64,000 nucleotides of DNA from Garcia nutans (lineage: Eukaryota; Streptophyta; Magnoliopsida; Malpighiales; Euphorbiaceae): the NCBI GenBank assembly GCA_947685225.1, contig CANTUV010000009.1:1798001-1862000 (forward strand). Reading direction: 5' to 3'. A program made the translations under genes and the position numbers. Below, in pieces: positions 36,026 to 49,991 of the stretch; the stretch's first letter is position 1, and each line of letters starts with the position of its first letter. The notes beneath the pieces are model-generated. The model saw only the letters and a program-made list of their open reading frames with translations, was not told the origin of the DNA and ran no database searches.

Positions 36026-36353
36026 GGGGTAATAGAATCTCAGTTATGTAATATAGTATGCATTAATAATTCATAGTTAATGGTAATTAAAAGATACAAT
36101 AAATTAATTGGTTTATTTCACAAAGCCATGAATGCAACTGGTACCATGGTACTCTAATAGCATGAAAAATAATAGGGGAAAACAGAGTATATGGCAAGTT
36201 TAGGGGAAAACACAATATTGAAGATGAATTGCTTGATGAAATGCTAGAATAGTTACATATATACACAATTACTAACAAAGCTTGTAAATAACTAACTCTA
36301 CTAGCAATTGTAAATAACTTGCTAAAAGCATAAGTTATTTAGATACTTCTACA

Positions 36354-36829
36354 ATGACCCTTGTTAATACACATTGACCTTGTTCTACTTTATTTCTATT
36401 GCTTTAGCTCAAAAATGCTTTTCTAATTAATCTAGAACATGCATTTTCTTACATTTAAACACTGGAATTTTATAATTAATTAATGAGATTGAGAAGCAAC
36501 ATATTCAGGAACATGCAAAAAGTCTAAACGAGTTGGATTGAATATATTCGCTATTTATATAATATGTGTACAACACTTCACATGAATTTAAGTGATTTTG
36601 AGAGAGTTACTTTACATGAGGAGAAAAATTTGAAAACAAATAATTCAATTCACCTCCTCATATATATAAACATATCTGATCAAATTTTTTAAGGTAAATT
36701 AAATAATTGATGTTACATTCTCTATTTTTCCACAAATATAAATCATATAATTCACAAATATTTACTAAATTTTGCGTATAGTACATATCATGGTTGCTGA
36801 TTATTGGCAAAATTATTGTTGAAATGCAG
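36354..36829 (+). other. End of intron before LRR exon
   Basis: AT-rich intron sequence leading to a gaaatgcag acceptor at 36829. Nothing else recognised. Confidence 0.5.
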
Positions 36830-36901
36830 CATAGTAGCTGGGAATTATTTATCCGGCAAGATACCTGACTACATTATAAACTGGGAGAATCTCACATATT
36901 T
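36830..36901 (+). CDS. LRR exon
   Basis: 72-bp exon encoding IVAGNYLSGKIPDYIINWEN followed by LTYL; acceptor AG 36828-36829, donor GTAAGT at 36902. The SGxIPDxIxNWxNL form is typical of the middle repeats of LRR-VIII receptors. It is isolated by 32 kb of transposons on one side and 14.7 kb on the other, yet intact. Confidence 0.9.
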
Positions 36902-38849
36902 GTAAGTATATACACTTAAAAGCTAAAATTTTTTGAGATGTATTTTTTATTTTAAGTCATAAAGAGTGTTATTTATATTTTTAATGAATTTTTATTATAC
37001 ATAATTTTTTTAAAAAAAGAACTAACTAGAAAATGAAGGAAGCCTCCAATGTTAACTCCAAAATATTTATATGACTTACAATATACAATGCCTTGCATGG
37101 CCAACACTACTTTGGTAAAGATAGTTGGTGGCTAAACCAGTGATTTAATTAACTTATAGGTGTGGATGAAATTAAATTTGTAGTTGTTGAAAGTGCATGA
37201 GTGGGTGTATGAGATGGCGACTAGGTAGGCTAACTAAATTGAGGAATGACTTGATGGGTACTCAATGCACATATAGTTTATATTCTTTTACATATTATAA
37301 AATATGTATAAATAAAAATTTTATTATATTTTATCATATAAAATTTACATGTCCATTAACATTGTTTTATGGAGTGCCTTTAATATCGAAAACTAAGATG
37401 ATATTAGATTAATAAACTAAAAATAAATAAATAAATAAAATACAAAGACCTCAATTATTGTATGATGTGACACTAGTTGGAACAAGGTACATTTTTATTA
37501 AAATCTCTTTTATTTTCCTTTTAACTCATATTTATAATAAATTAATTATATTTGTCTAAGATAACTACTTTATAACTATATTTTAATCTAAAATTACCTT
37601 TCTTAACTAATGAACATTTTAGCTAGTGTTCTTAAGAACTTCTTGGAAAAATCAATTTACAAAATATATTTTTTGTTATGATGTTTTTTTTTTAAATATA
37701 AAAAAGAATTTAAAAAATTAAGGAATTAAAAAATAAAAGAAATATAACTAAAGTCCTTTTTTAGTGTATAAGTCTTCTTTTGTTATGAGAACTTAAGTCT
37801 CTCCTTTAATTTTTTTAATATATAAATCTTCTTTAATAATGAGAATTAGAAATTAAAATTTATATAATAATATTTTTTCTAAAAATCTAAAAATTATCAT
37901 CAAATTTTTTAAAATAAAAATGAAAAATGTTTATAAATAAATAAAAATACATATAAAGTAAATGAAATATAATCATTTTTTTCTTATATTATAATCAAAG
38001 TTAAAGATAAATTAAATTGGAAGTGATAATATTGTAATTCTTAAGTATATATGTAAATATATATATATATATATATATACGGATAGACAGGAACAAACTG
38101 TTAGTTAAAATTCTAGAAAATGATAGCTTAAGGTGTGTACAGATACTGTCCTTAAGAATAATTCAAAGAATTTTGAATTAAGGCACATTACCCAGGATTG
38201 AACAAGTTTTGTGTTTTTGGAGAAAAACATAGGTACAAGAAGTATCATAAAATATTTATGTAACTCAACAGTAACAAGAGTAGAAGAAGATAAAGTGTGA
38301 GAAATAAAATTGCAGAAAATGATAAGCTATCAGAATGTTTATCTGTAGAAAAGAGAAACATTTGATGTTAGAGATAATGTGGACATATAGTGGAGAAAAA
38401 TCAACACACTAATATTATTAGAGAAATATCAGGCAATAGACAAGGGTGGAGGTATTTTAGCTAATAGATAAAGTGTGAAAATATTTTAGGTAACCGAAGA
38501 TAATAAAGATATTTTAGTATGTAAAGATAGGATATTGAATATTTTCAAATAAGTTTATGACCCAAATTTAATTTTTAAGTCAAAATTATTTTTTTAGAAG
38601 CAAAAGACTAGCTTTATCTTGCCTCTTGCATTTACTAAATGCGTAGGCAGAGGGGGGAGGGGGACAAATCCATCAATTTCACTGGATTTGGGCTTTTGGC
38701 CCAACTCTCGTGTGCGTGAGTCTACCCCTCTCACTAGCTTTTACTAGACCAAAGGAGGAATATTAAATATAAACTAAAGGTTAGGATTACATTTTCTTTT
38801 TTTAATGTGCGATAGCAATTCATTTTGAAATGCCCACACTTTTACAACA
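36902..38849. other. Intron sequence, AT-rich
   Basis: AT-rich with an (AT)n tract at 38049-38078 and a GC-richer island around 38640-38760 (ttgggcttttggcccaactc). No coding function recognised. Confidence 0.45.
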
Positions 38850-41000
38850 ATCCCCCACATATTTCCAAAGGATAAGGACAAATATTAAGTTATTGATTGG
38901 TTTACTCAGTTAAGTATAATGCTTCGATTATGGTGTCTTTTAGATTATAAACCAAAACAAGAAAAATATGACAACTTACAAAATAATTAGTGAAGCTTGA
39001 AACTTTTACGAACTAAGAAATCATGTGAACTAAAATTCTTATGAATCACATTATACCATCAAATATCTATTGTTCAGCACAATTGTGCACGAATAAGCCA
39101 TGTATGTGCCTAGTTATTCATTAATGCTCTACCCCCCTCCCCCAACCAACAACTCCACACTCATATAGGTCATCTAATCAAGTGTATATTATAGATTTGT
39201 ACACCACCTATAAAGAATATGGAAAATGATTTAGAGTTTGAGTCAATCTCTTTTTTATTTCATTGTAATTTTGTACTATTTTACACTTTCAGATGAACAA
39301 AATTTATATTGTTCAATATATCAACTAATAACTTATTATTACCCTTATGAACTTAATCCATAGGATCACCAATCTTATAGGTTGGATTACCATCATTATT
39401 GATATCTCAAATTTGTTGTAGTTCCATTCCCCTTGACGTTTTATTTATTAATTTCTTTCCTAAAGGTTTAGTTAAAGAAATGGCCAAATTCACTTATGAC
39501 TTCATATAATCAATTGATGTAATTCTATATTTTTATAGTTGTTTAGTCACATAATTTCTCAGATTAATATGTTTATTTTGACCGTTGAAAGTTTTGTTCT
39601 TTGAAATGGCTATTGCCACTTGGCAATCACAATGCATAAGCATAGAAGGTGTTGGTTTTGTTCCCAATGGAATATTGGCTAAGAAACTTTCAAACATTCA
39701 GCCTCAGTACTAGCCAATTCTAGAGTAATAAACTTTGACTTCATGGTAGATTTAGCAATAATATTTTGTTGGGCTAATTTCCAACCAATTACACTACCAC
39801 CAAGGGTGAATACATAAGCACTAGTAGATTTTATCTCATCCAAATATGAAATTCAATTAGCACCATTGTATCCTTCTAATATAGTAGGGAATCCACTATG
39901 CACAATACCATAGTTCATGGTACCTCTCAAACATTTCATTAATCTAACCATTGCATTCCAATGTTCATGATTTGGATTGATGTGTGTATCTACTTAATTT
40001 ACACACAATATATACAATGTCAAGTCAAGAAAAATTCATTAAATTCATCAGACTTATGATAATCCAAGCATAATCAAATTGAGTAACATGAACACCTCCA
40101 TTTTTCTTTGACTGAGTGTTTGTATCATACATAGTATTCACTAGTATGATATTGAAATGTCCAAACTCTTAAGTTTTTCAATATAATGCTCTTGATATAG
40201 CATTATGTCCATAACCTTTTCATATGATTTTAACACCCAGGATTACATTTACTTCACCCATATCTTTTATATCAAATTTAGGAGCAAGAAAACATTTTGT
40301 TTTATGTATTAATTCAAGATTAGTACTAAAAATAAGCATGTCACAATGTATACACATATAATCACATAATCGCTACTGTCATGCTTTGTATAAACACATT
40401 TATCCACTTCAATAGAAGTAAAACCATCATTAAGGAAAACTTGATCAAATTTCACATGTCATTGTTTAGGTGCTTATTTCAAACCATATAAAGATTAGAG
40501 ATGTTTACAAACTTTATTTTCTTGATCAGGAATCAGACAACCCTTCGGTTGCTCCATTTAAATTTTTTTTATTCTAAATCACCATTTTATAAAATTTCTT
40601 CAACATCCATTTGGTGATAAAAAGTTGTAAATTGAAGCCATAACAATTAAAATTTGAATATAAGAAATTCTAGTTACAGGAGCAAAAATGTCAAAATAGT
40701 TCACATTTTGTTTTTGAGTAAAACTTTTCGTAACAAGTCTAGCTTTATATTAATATGTGAAACCATCAATATTATATTTTTTTAAAGATCCATTTACAAC
40801 TAAGAGGTTTTGTTGCATGAGGTAAATCAACTAGTTTCCAACTATTATTTTGTAAAATAGAATCAAGTTTTGCTTTAATGGATTCTTTCCAAAATGATGC
40901 ATCATAGGAAGAAATTGCATCTAAACCTAAGTCTTGCTTAGTCATGTTTTTATTAGTTTATGAGCACATTTTTTTTATAAAAGATTATTTCATTAGTTTG
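38850..41000 (-). mobile_element. Copia element 3 fragment, reverse transcriptase to RNase H
   Basis: Antisense, heavily mutated copia pol. At 40400-40570 it keeps GCLIPDQENKVCKHL and LYGLK, then VKFDQVFLNDGF and YTKHDSSDYVIICVYI; the YVDD site is changed. At 39650-39960 RNase H-like sequence reads KCLRGTMNYGIVHSG, STSAYVFTLGGSVIGWKLAQ and a counterpart of STxEAEY. No LTRs were matched with confidence. Confidence 0.75.
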
Positions 41001-41852
41001 ATCATATTTTTTTAGTGAAAAAATATTATATTATATAGTTCACAATATTTTTTACTCATTTAATCTTTCCTAAACAAATTATTTCAATAAATTTATATTT
41101 TTTCAATTTATTTTATATTACCATATAATTTTTTAATATAATTTTATATTTTCAAATAGGTTATTTTATTTTTCAATGAACATTCCTAAACTTCAATTTA
41201 AATCATTACATGGTTTAAAATTTAATGATCAATATTCAAAAATAATAATAAAATAAGACCAATATTTGATTTTAGAGATTAGAATTTAGATCGGAATGGA
41301 TTTAGAGAGAGAAACATATTTTTATAAGTTATAAAAAATATAATTTAGTATGACTCAATGAGTTTGTGTTTATAAGTTAAGAAAAATCTGAATTCAAGGG
41401 GCTATATAGTTAAATTGAAAGTTCAAAGTACAAACTAACTAAACAAGTAATGTTTAAAGGGCTACATATGTATTTGACGTAAGTTTTTTTATGTGTTGTC
41501 ACATGGAAAGAACTTTAGCTTGTCCTAGTGCAACACTTAGCAAGAAAACACACAAGAAAGATGCACAAGAGTGAAACTTAGCCAAAGAGATTTATACTAT
41601 TCATAAAGAATGTATAATATAAGGCTTTGTTACAAGGAACTATTAGTAAGCACACTAGCTTAGTTCTCTCTAAGGATTTCAAATGATATGTACAAATGAC
41701 TTAGACAATTATATATAGGCACTTCACCTCCTCAACATGTGGTGGAGATTTATTCTCTAGAATCATTCATAAATGTGTGGTAGATAAGCCATGGTCTAGA
41801 TCCTTCCAGACAGCTTAGGAGCTTTACCTTTATGTGGGCAATTTTAGAATCT
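41001..41852. other. Intron sequence, possible LTR remnant
   Basis: AT-rich to about 41460; then 41480-41850 looks like a copia-type LTR (gatccttccagacagcttag and related words) but has no partner found here. Confidence 0.35.
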
Positions 41853-43017
41853 TGATTAGGATGCAAAAATATCTCATTATTCATAACTAATTATGTTACA
41901 AGAAGAGTACATATATACAAGAGAATGAAAAACATAAAAGAAAGATATGGAATTAACTCAAGTTTATACTAAACAAGTAGCTAATTACTCTCATTGAATT
42001 AAAACTAATTTTCCCATTACTTTTAACAACTAATTTCCTTTCTCTCAATATGAACCATTTAGCCTTCCTTAACTATTTTTTCCTGAATCTAAATGAGAAG
42101 CACATCATTTGAGCTAAAATATTTTCGTATAACTTATTTATCTTCATCCTTTGACAAATTTATCTTCAAGTTAGGCTTGCTAACTCTACAATAAATTTAT
42201 CTTGGTAAAGAAGTCAACCGACTAATTCATTAAAGAAAACATGTTGTGGATGAATGAAGCCTAATTTACACTTCTCTTAATCCAAATTACAGTCAATATC
42301 AAGGTATTTTGCGAATTCATGAAAGAATAGATTAGCTAAGATGTGGAGTGCAGCTTGGTTGACACACCATAATGGAATGGGAAAGGAAATGGGAATTTTA
42401 AGCTCTTGAAGCAAATAAGTTATCCATTGAAGCTCACAAATTATGCTTGCCATACTCCTGCATTAGGCCTTAGCTGAAGAATGAGAAACTGTGCTTTGTT
42501 TCTTAATTTTCGAGGAGATAAGAGCACCTCCCATGAAAATGCAATAGCATGTTATAGACCTTCTAGTATCTCTACAAATCACCTAATCAGAATTATTGAA
42601 TGCTTGTAATAGAAAGGAATAGGAACTAGAATTAAAAAAAAAAGCCCTTTATCTATAGTCCCTTGTAAATACTTCAAGACATGAATAGGATAATGCCAAT
42701 GACTGTTTTGTGGAGCTTGAACATACTAGCTCAGTTATCGTACAACATAAATAATATTAGTCTGAGTGAAATAAGTATATAAAAGGAGGCCAATTAATAT
42801 TCGATATGGTTGGAGGTCAGATAATAAAGAGCCTTTATCTATTCTAAACAAAGTTCCTTTTTGTTGTTGGAGTAGCTACAACTTTTGAATTCATTAGGCC
42901 ATCATTAGTAACCAAGTCAAGTATAACTTTTACTAATTAAGGAAAATACCAAAGGAAGATCTCGCAATTTCGATTCCTATAAAATACTTGGCATGGCCCA
43001 AGTCTTTAATTGTAAAT

Positions 43018-43296
43018 TCAATATCCAAGTGCTTCTTGACTTTGGCTATTTCTTATTGAATTGTTTGTTATCAGCACATCACCAACATACACAAGGATAA
43101 ATAAGAAGCAACCATCATGAGCAAGAGTGAAATAGTGACCATGGGCATATTGATTAAAACCAAAAGTGTGTAACTTCTTTGAAAGCTTTACATTCCATTG
43201 GCATGAGGCTTGTTTCAAACCATAGAGAGATCTTACTAGTTTATAGACTTGCCCTTTCTTAGCCCTAGTATAACCATCATGAGCCACCATATACAA
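43018..43296 (-). pseudogene. Copia 4 reverse transcriptase fragment
   Basis: 92 open codons reading VYKLVRSLYGLKQASCQWNV, then HDGCFLFILVYVGDVLI. The second Asp-pair position of the YVDD motif is Gly (YVGD), so the polymerase would be inactive even without the frameshifts around it. Confidence 0.85.
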
Positions 43297-43679
43297 ATCC
43301 TAGTAAATAAAGCCATGTAAAAGCACATTATTGATATCGAGTTGGTGGAAAGGCCAAGTTCTAGCTGCCAATAAAGCTAAAACAAGTTTAACAGTTACTA
43401 TCTTTGCTACAAGGGAGAAGCTTCATGAAAATCAACACCTTTAATTTGGTTTTAGTCTTTGGCAACTAGATGTGCTTTGTAGTGATCAGTGGAGCCATCA
43501 AAGGTTAATTTTAGCTTATAAACCCATTTTGATCCAATGGGTTTCTTATTTGGAGGGAGTGAAGTGAGAACCCAAGTTTGATTCCTTTCAAGTGCATCAA
43601 ATTCTTAATTCATCAATCGAATCCATTCTTTGTGTTGCATTGCTTTTGAATAAGATATGGGTTCTTGAACATATGAAGT

Positions 43680-46157
43680 TTAGCTAAAAACACATGTGTG
43701 AAATAGTAAAATTTCTAGTAACAATAGGCTCAAGGTGATTAGTAGTAATAGGTGAAGTTTTGGTGTATTTATTTGTTTTAAAAAAATTAAGCTAGGTTGT
43801 GGGATGTGCGATTCTATTGCTTCTTCTAGGATTTGAGAAATAAGGATGGACATGCTGGTGTGCAGAGCAGCTAATTGGTTGAGAAGGTTGTAATGGTTGC
43901 GAAGTTGCATGAGTATCAAAATAGGTCTTAGTATTAGAGTATTAGAAAAATACAGGTTATCTGAAGATGGTTCTGCAATGGGTAAAGGTAGACAAAGGTT
44001 TGAAGAAGAATGAGATTGGTTCTATAATGGGTAAAGGTAGAGAAAGATTTAAAGAAGAATGAGATTAGTTCTGTAATGGGAAAATGTAGAGAAAGGTTTG
44101 AAGAGGAATAAATTGGTTTATTTTAAAAGGATATACATCTTCATAGAAATCTACATCTTTAGAGACAAATATAGTTTTGGTTAGTAAATCAAGGAGTTTA
44201 AAGGCTTTTTATCCTACATAATGGCCAACATATATGCTTTTGATGGATCTTGGTTGAAATTTTCTTATGTAAGATGAATTATCTTTGGAAAGGCCAAACA
44301 ATTTCAAAATTTTGAAGAATGGTGTAATATAAGGTTTTTGAAAAAAAATTTCAAATGGGTTTTGCATCTTAGCATAGTAGTAGGAAATCTATTTAATGAG
44401 ATTAGTTCTATAATGGGTAAAGTAAAGCTCTTGATATTTGAATGATATACCTATGCTTTCTTTCAACACCCCATTCTGTTGCAGGGTGTAGGGACAACTT
44501 CTATGGTTTAGAGAGACGGCTAAGTCTACTATGTCACTTGTTTACAGTAGACATATAAACATGGTTTACAAAGCTTATTTTTGTATTTGAAAAAGATACA
44601 AAAGCCATAGATGTATCAACAGTCTTGTTGGAAGAAAGTTTGTCCAACACATATAAATTTCCCACAACCTTTCCCGTAGCTATGAATCTTTCACTCTTTA
44701 GGTCCTAGAAAACATAGCCATTATGAGTAAAAAAACACTTGAATGGAATTTTGTCAAGTTAGTCTGGTAATTGAAAGAAGATAATGCTGAAATTTTGGCA
44801 TGTAAAGTACATTTATTATCTTTAGATTATCCAACAAGGGTATGGTACCAACTTTATTGGTATTTATAGAAGTTCCATTGGGTAAGTGAACAAGAATTGG
44901 GTATAAAATGAGACTAATCTCATTGAACATTCTCTTCTTAGCATATATGTGGTTAGAGGTTCCATAATTAATGATCTAAGAAGTAAAAGTCTTATTTTTA
45001 AAATCAGAAGCATCACGTAAAATCTTATATCTGCATAAAATTTGTATAGCTATCTATAATATTTTGATTACTCTTCATGTACTTTAATATCACTTGTTTG
45101 ATTATATCTATAATCCCTTTCTGCATTCTCCAATTTTAATCTTTTGCTACATTAGCTACTTCAGTAATAGTGGGTATCATAGTTTCCCCCTTAGCTGAGT
45201 TCACTTTCTTAATTTGTTCTTTATGTCTCCTTTACCTCAAATAATTATATCATTTTGGTATTGTTGTTAGTTTAAAACATGGCTCTCTTAAATGACTAGA
45301 TCTTTTGCAATAGTTATAACATTTCTCTTCATTTCTTTAAAAATCCCTCTTTCTGAAATTGCTCCATCCATATCTTTGTCTTTCACTCCCGACTAATCTA
45401 GCCAACATCACTCCATTACCCTCAATTACTTCTTCTAAATTTATATTTGGCATTTTTTGCCTCTCAATCCTTATAACCAGTGAGTGTGCCTTGGTCACAA
45501 AAGGAAGGGATCTTGTAGAGGAATATGGTTTCTAGCACTATTAAAAACCTCATTTAGACCCATAAGAAATTTCATTAACCTATATAGAGAAACTATTTCT
45601 TCCATTAACCTTCCTACTCTACATTCACACTTCCCATATGTACAGTGTGGATTTGAGCTCATCATATATAATTGATCCCATAACTTTCTCATATTAGTAT
45701 AATTGATAGATTAATTACCTTGTTTCATAGATGATATTTCTCTCTACAATTAGTAAATTTGAGGGCCATTCCATTATGTATAGTTTTTCTTCTAGCTCCT
45801 TCTATAGATCTCTAATTGAAGTAGTATAGACAAAAGCTTCTGTAATTTCTTTAGTCATCACATTTAATGTCCATAAGGTTACCATGGAATCAGTCCTACT
45901 CTATAGTTGAAAATATAAAGAATTCTCATTAGTTATTGTGCCCATGCCATCAACAAAACTCAATTTCTTTTTGGCCTTTAAAATAATTTTCTTCGAACAA
46001 CTCCATGTTAGATAGTTGTTTCCATCTAAAAAGTTTGATACCAGAACTATTCTTGGGTTATGTAAGGTTTGCGATTTTAGAGGATTGTAGTTGGAAGTAT
46101 CCTAGCTTCCTCCAACCTTTGATTATTTTGAGTAGTAGCATTTTTCACATTCTCCAT
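43680..46157 (-). pseudogene. Copia 4 gag, protease and integrase region
   Basis: Fragmentary minus-strand readings: LSFVDGMGTITNENS and VMTKEITEAFVYT of gag near 45840-45990; WIINSGTSNHICAKKR and VLYMPKFQHYLLS of protease/pre-integrase near 44790-44960; GHYVG, KAFKLLDLLTKTIFVSKDVD and EDVYPF of the integrase end near 44120-44240. The linker to reverse transcriptase (43680-43919) is open but low in identifiable motifs. Confidence 0.7.
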
Positions 46158-46158
46158 T

Positions 46159-47529
46159 ATTAGGATCTAGCCTTGCTAACTATAAGTGCACAATCTACAG
46201 TGCCTAAACAAGTAACACCATGGAAGTATTAGTATCATATCCTTAGGTAAGGAATATTCTCTGTAACTTTAATTCAGATTTCTTTATTATTCGGAGAAAC
46301 AAAATAAGTTCAATGACTAGCATAATTCTAATGTAAGAAATTTATTTAAAATGCAGGATTAGGTTTCATTAATGTATTTTCCTATAAATCTTATTTAATT
46401 CATTCAATTCTATCTTAGTAATTTGATAACCGAAGTCCCTACAAAATTCAATCCTACTCTTTCTCAAGTAATAAGACTAGTAATTGTGCCACCCTAATTC
46501 CCTACTTTCATGAGAATACAAACAACACAATCTAATAATTTAAAGGGATATTAGAATGGTTCCCTAGAAAGAATCATTTTCTCTAAGCTCAACTTCCTAA
46601 GGCTATTATTCCTAAACCAAAATTATGTTCAACTTTCACTAAAACCACAATATAACAAATCAAACAATTAATGGCCAGTTGATCAATAGCCTTAAGCACA
46701 AGATTGACAAATCAAATGACTAGGATGAATATATAAATAATTTATTAAGACTTCATAGAATAGTTGAATCCACCTACTCCAACAAGGGAATGAGTTACTC
46801 ATATAAAAATCAAACAATAAACAAATTGATCTAAAATATTCAATGAAAGAATTCATGAATAAACTAATAGTGAATTAAAAGAAATCTAGAATTCCACAAA
46901 ATAATAGTTTTTCAACTTGAAAACTGAAAATTTTGGATCCTTTAGATTGAATGGAGCTCACCAAATCATGCTTGCCCTACTAGCCGCTTTCTTCTCTTCT
47001 AGAAAATCCTTAAGTACCAAAAAGCCCCTCCTAAAGTCGGCTTACCCTCATATATATACTGCACTCTTACGGCAAAACTAGAGTTTCAAAGAGATTTAGC
47101 TTTGAAAATCATGCATTCTAGAGTATTAATTATGCACTATCGTGCATGGATATTTTAACACATTGGTGCCAAATAATTATCTTTTGTGCTCTACTTCTTT
47201 CCTTCACACAATTAAGGATTCTCATGCATGGGCTTACTCTTGGAACTCCTACATGCCCATGCTATTGTTTCTACTTCTAAATCTCTCTTTCTTCTTTAGA
47301 TGGTCTTTTTTTTGTCTGCACACCCATGCCTTAATTCATAAGCATGCCCGTGCATATATTTTCTTGCTGAAATTTAAGAGTTTTAGTTTGTTTTCACAAA
47401 TTCCTCGCATATTTCTATGAAAACTATAAAGAAAGAGATTTCACAACATTAATCACTATAAAATACAAAAAAAAAAAAAACAGATTTATGTATTTTCTTA
47501 CTAACATATAAAGGATACAAATAGGAACA
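46159..47529. repeat. Left LTR of the nested element
   Basis: Colinear with 49090-50446 with many substitutions and small indels, so this insertion is older than the Athila-like one. Contains a short gcaaaactagagtttcaaag block shared with the right copy. Confidence 0.8.
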
Positions 47530-49089
47530 AAAAACTCCTCCATACTTAAAGTCTTGATTGTCCTCAAGCAATGTGCAAGATTTATAGTTGTGATGCACAT
47601 TTTCTCAGATTTTTATATGTAAAATAAATTCATCAAATGCATTGGACCTCAATTCCCCAATTTGGTCAGTTATACATCCACTTCAACCTTCTCTCTTCCA
47701 ACACTATGCAAAATTCAAGAATATATAGGGTTGCACTTTAGATAGGCACATATCCCCGCTTCTTACTAAGGATCTTATATTCATTTTGAATTATGTATCT
47801 CTCATATGCATACTTATCAAATTTCCTCCACTAATTTGTCTTACTAATTTAAGGTAGATCAAAAGGTCTTTTAAGGCTTGTAATAGGGCTCAATAAGGTG
47901 TTAGCAATTGTGAAGCTAAATTTGAATGTGCAACAAACTCAAATCCTTTAAGAAAAATTTATGATATATCTAGTGGCTTCTTCTTTTTAGCTACTTTTCT
48001 TTCTAACATTTATTTGCTTGGTCTCCTTATCCTAAATACTAGCTAATTTGGTCTCCTTATTTTTGATTTTTCCCTAAACTCAGCCTTTTATTACTTAGGA
48101 GAATAAATTTATAGCTTAATTGTTTTGCTTTTTCCTCTGTTATTTTTTCCCTTCTAATTGCATGCCCCAAATTCTTTAAGTTTTTTTAGGTAAGTTAATA
48201 GGGATTCAAATAGATTACAAAATGCAAGCCAAAATTAATTTTTAGCTCAATAGGGTAGCAAGGGTATATGTTCAAAGTAGGTGGATACGAGAATTGAGCT
48301 TAGTCAAGAATATCTAAATCATTTCTTCCTTTCCTCAGCAAGATCCTATTTCACCTTTTAAATCCTTAAAAGTATGTTCTAAGCTTAGGCTACTAAGTTG
48401 GATCACTTAATAAGATTAAAGGAGTGGGAGCCCCCTCTAAGTAACCATTCACTCATATATACCCTAAATTCTATATAATAATGGAGTCAAGTCAAATTCA
48501 ATTAATATACTTCATTTCCTCTCAAGGTCTATTGGCCCAATTGCATAGAGAAAAGGAAAAATTTTTAAGCAAAACATAATCATCATTGAATTAGAACCAT
48601 AACACTAAAGATTAAAATTAACACAAAGCCTAAGAATAACATAAATCTTTTTAGTATAAAATATCACATCAGCATATTGCAAGAAAAATAAAACTAAATT
48701 TAAAAGTTCATAAAAGAAAAATATAAAGCATGAAAAATAAAATAGAAATAAAATAGAGAATAGAAAATAAAAAAATGAAAATGAAAACTTCACTATGTAA
48801 TCCTCTCAAACTCAAATCAGACATTGTCCTCAATGGCCAGGAAGGATCACATGTCTGCTGTTGAAGGAGAGGGAGGCTAGTAGTTGAAGCCCATATATGC
48901 AAAGAATGTAGTCATTTGCACAACCATCTACTACACATGATCAATGAATCCTTGCTGGTTGGCTACTAATCTTACTATTCGAGCATCAGTCGCCTAATAA
49001 TGGTCAGTCATGGAAGTCTCAAAGGCAATAAGGCATGCATGCATATTAAGTTCAAGAGTATTTAGCCACTCCATGACTTGCTGCAAAGA
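47530..49089. other. Internal region of the nested element, non-coding
   Basis: Low-complexity, T-rich and A-rich stretches with short frames only. Holds two ttgtcctcaa words (47569 and 48824). Confidence 0.6.
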
Positions 49090-49951
49090 TGTAGGATTAG
49101 CCTAGCTAACTATAAGCGTATAATGCCTAAACAAGTAATACAGTGGAAGTATGAGTATAGTCTCGTCAAAAAATAAATATTCTAAGTAACTTTAATGCAG
49201 ATTTCTTTATTATTTGAAGAAACAAAATAAGTTTGATGGCTAACTTAATTCTAATGTGAACAATCTATTTAAAAATGCAAGATTAGGTTTTATTAATGTA
49301 TTTCCCTATGAATCTTATTTAATTCACTCAATCCTACCCTAGTAATTTGATAACCAAAGTCCCTACAAAATTCAGTCCTACTCTTTCTCAAGTAATAAGA
49401 CCAACGATTGTGCCGCCTTAATTGCCTACTTTTGTGAGAATACAAACAACACAATCCAATAATTCTAAGGGATATTAAAATGGTTCCTTAGAAAGAATCC
49501 AATATTCTTAAGCACAACTTCCTAAGGTGGTTATTCCTAAACCAAAATTATGTTCAACTTTCATTAAAACCACAATATAGCATATCAAACAATCAATGGC
49601 CAGTTGATTACTAGCCTCAAGCACAAGATTAACCAGTCAATTGACTATGATAAATATAGAAATAATTTACTAAGAATTCATAGAAGAAATAGTTGAATCC
49701 ACCTAATTCGACAAGGGAATTAGTTACTCGTGTCAAAATCAAACAATAAACAAATTAATCTGAAAAATTCAATAAAACAAATCATGAATAAACTGAAATC
49801 TATAATTCAATAAAACTAATAATTTTTCATCTTTCGGATTGAATGGAGCTCTCCAAATTAGGTTCAGATCTCTGCTCGCCCTAGTAGCCATTTTCTTCTC
49901 TTCTAAAGAATCCTTGAGTGCCAAAAAGCCCCTCCAAGAGTCAGCTTACCG

Positions 49952-49991
<40 letters not shown>

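Larger units (their letters stand above)
31100..36353 (-). mobile_element. Copia element 2 with two short LTRs, decayed
   Basis: Antisense copia element. Right (5') LTR 36147-36353 and left (3') LTR about 31100-31327 share ggcaagtttaggggaaaaca, gatgaaatgctagaatagtt and a ttctaca end. Next to the right LTR, tggtaccagttgcat on the minus strand at 36132-36146 resembles the initiator-Met primer site. Domain order from high to low coordinates is gag, protease, integrase, reverse transcriptase/RNase H. Every domain carries stops or frameshifts. Confidence 0.85.

Noticed and set aside
49953..49984. Repeat array as a possible CRISPR-like structure
   Set aside because: A simple dinucleotide tract in a eukaryotic LTR; no spacer-repeat arrangement.
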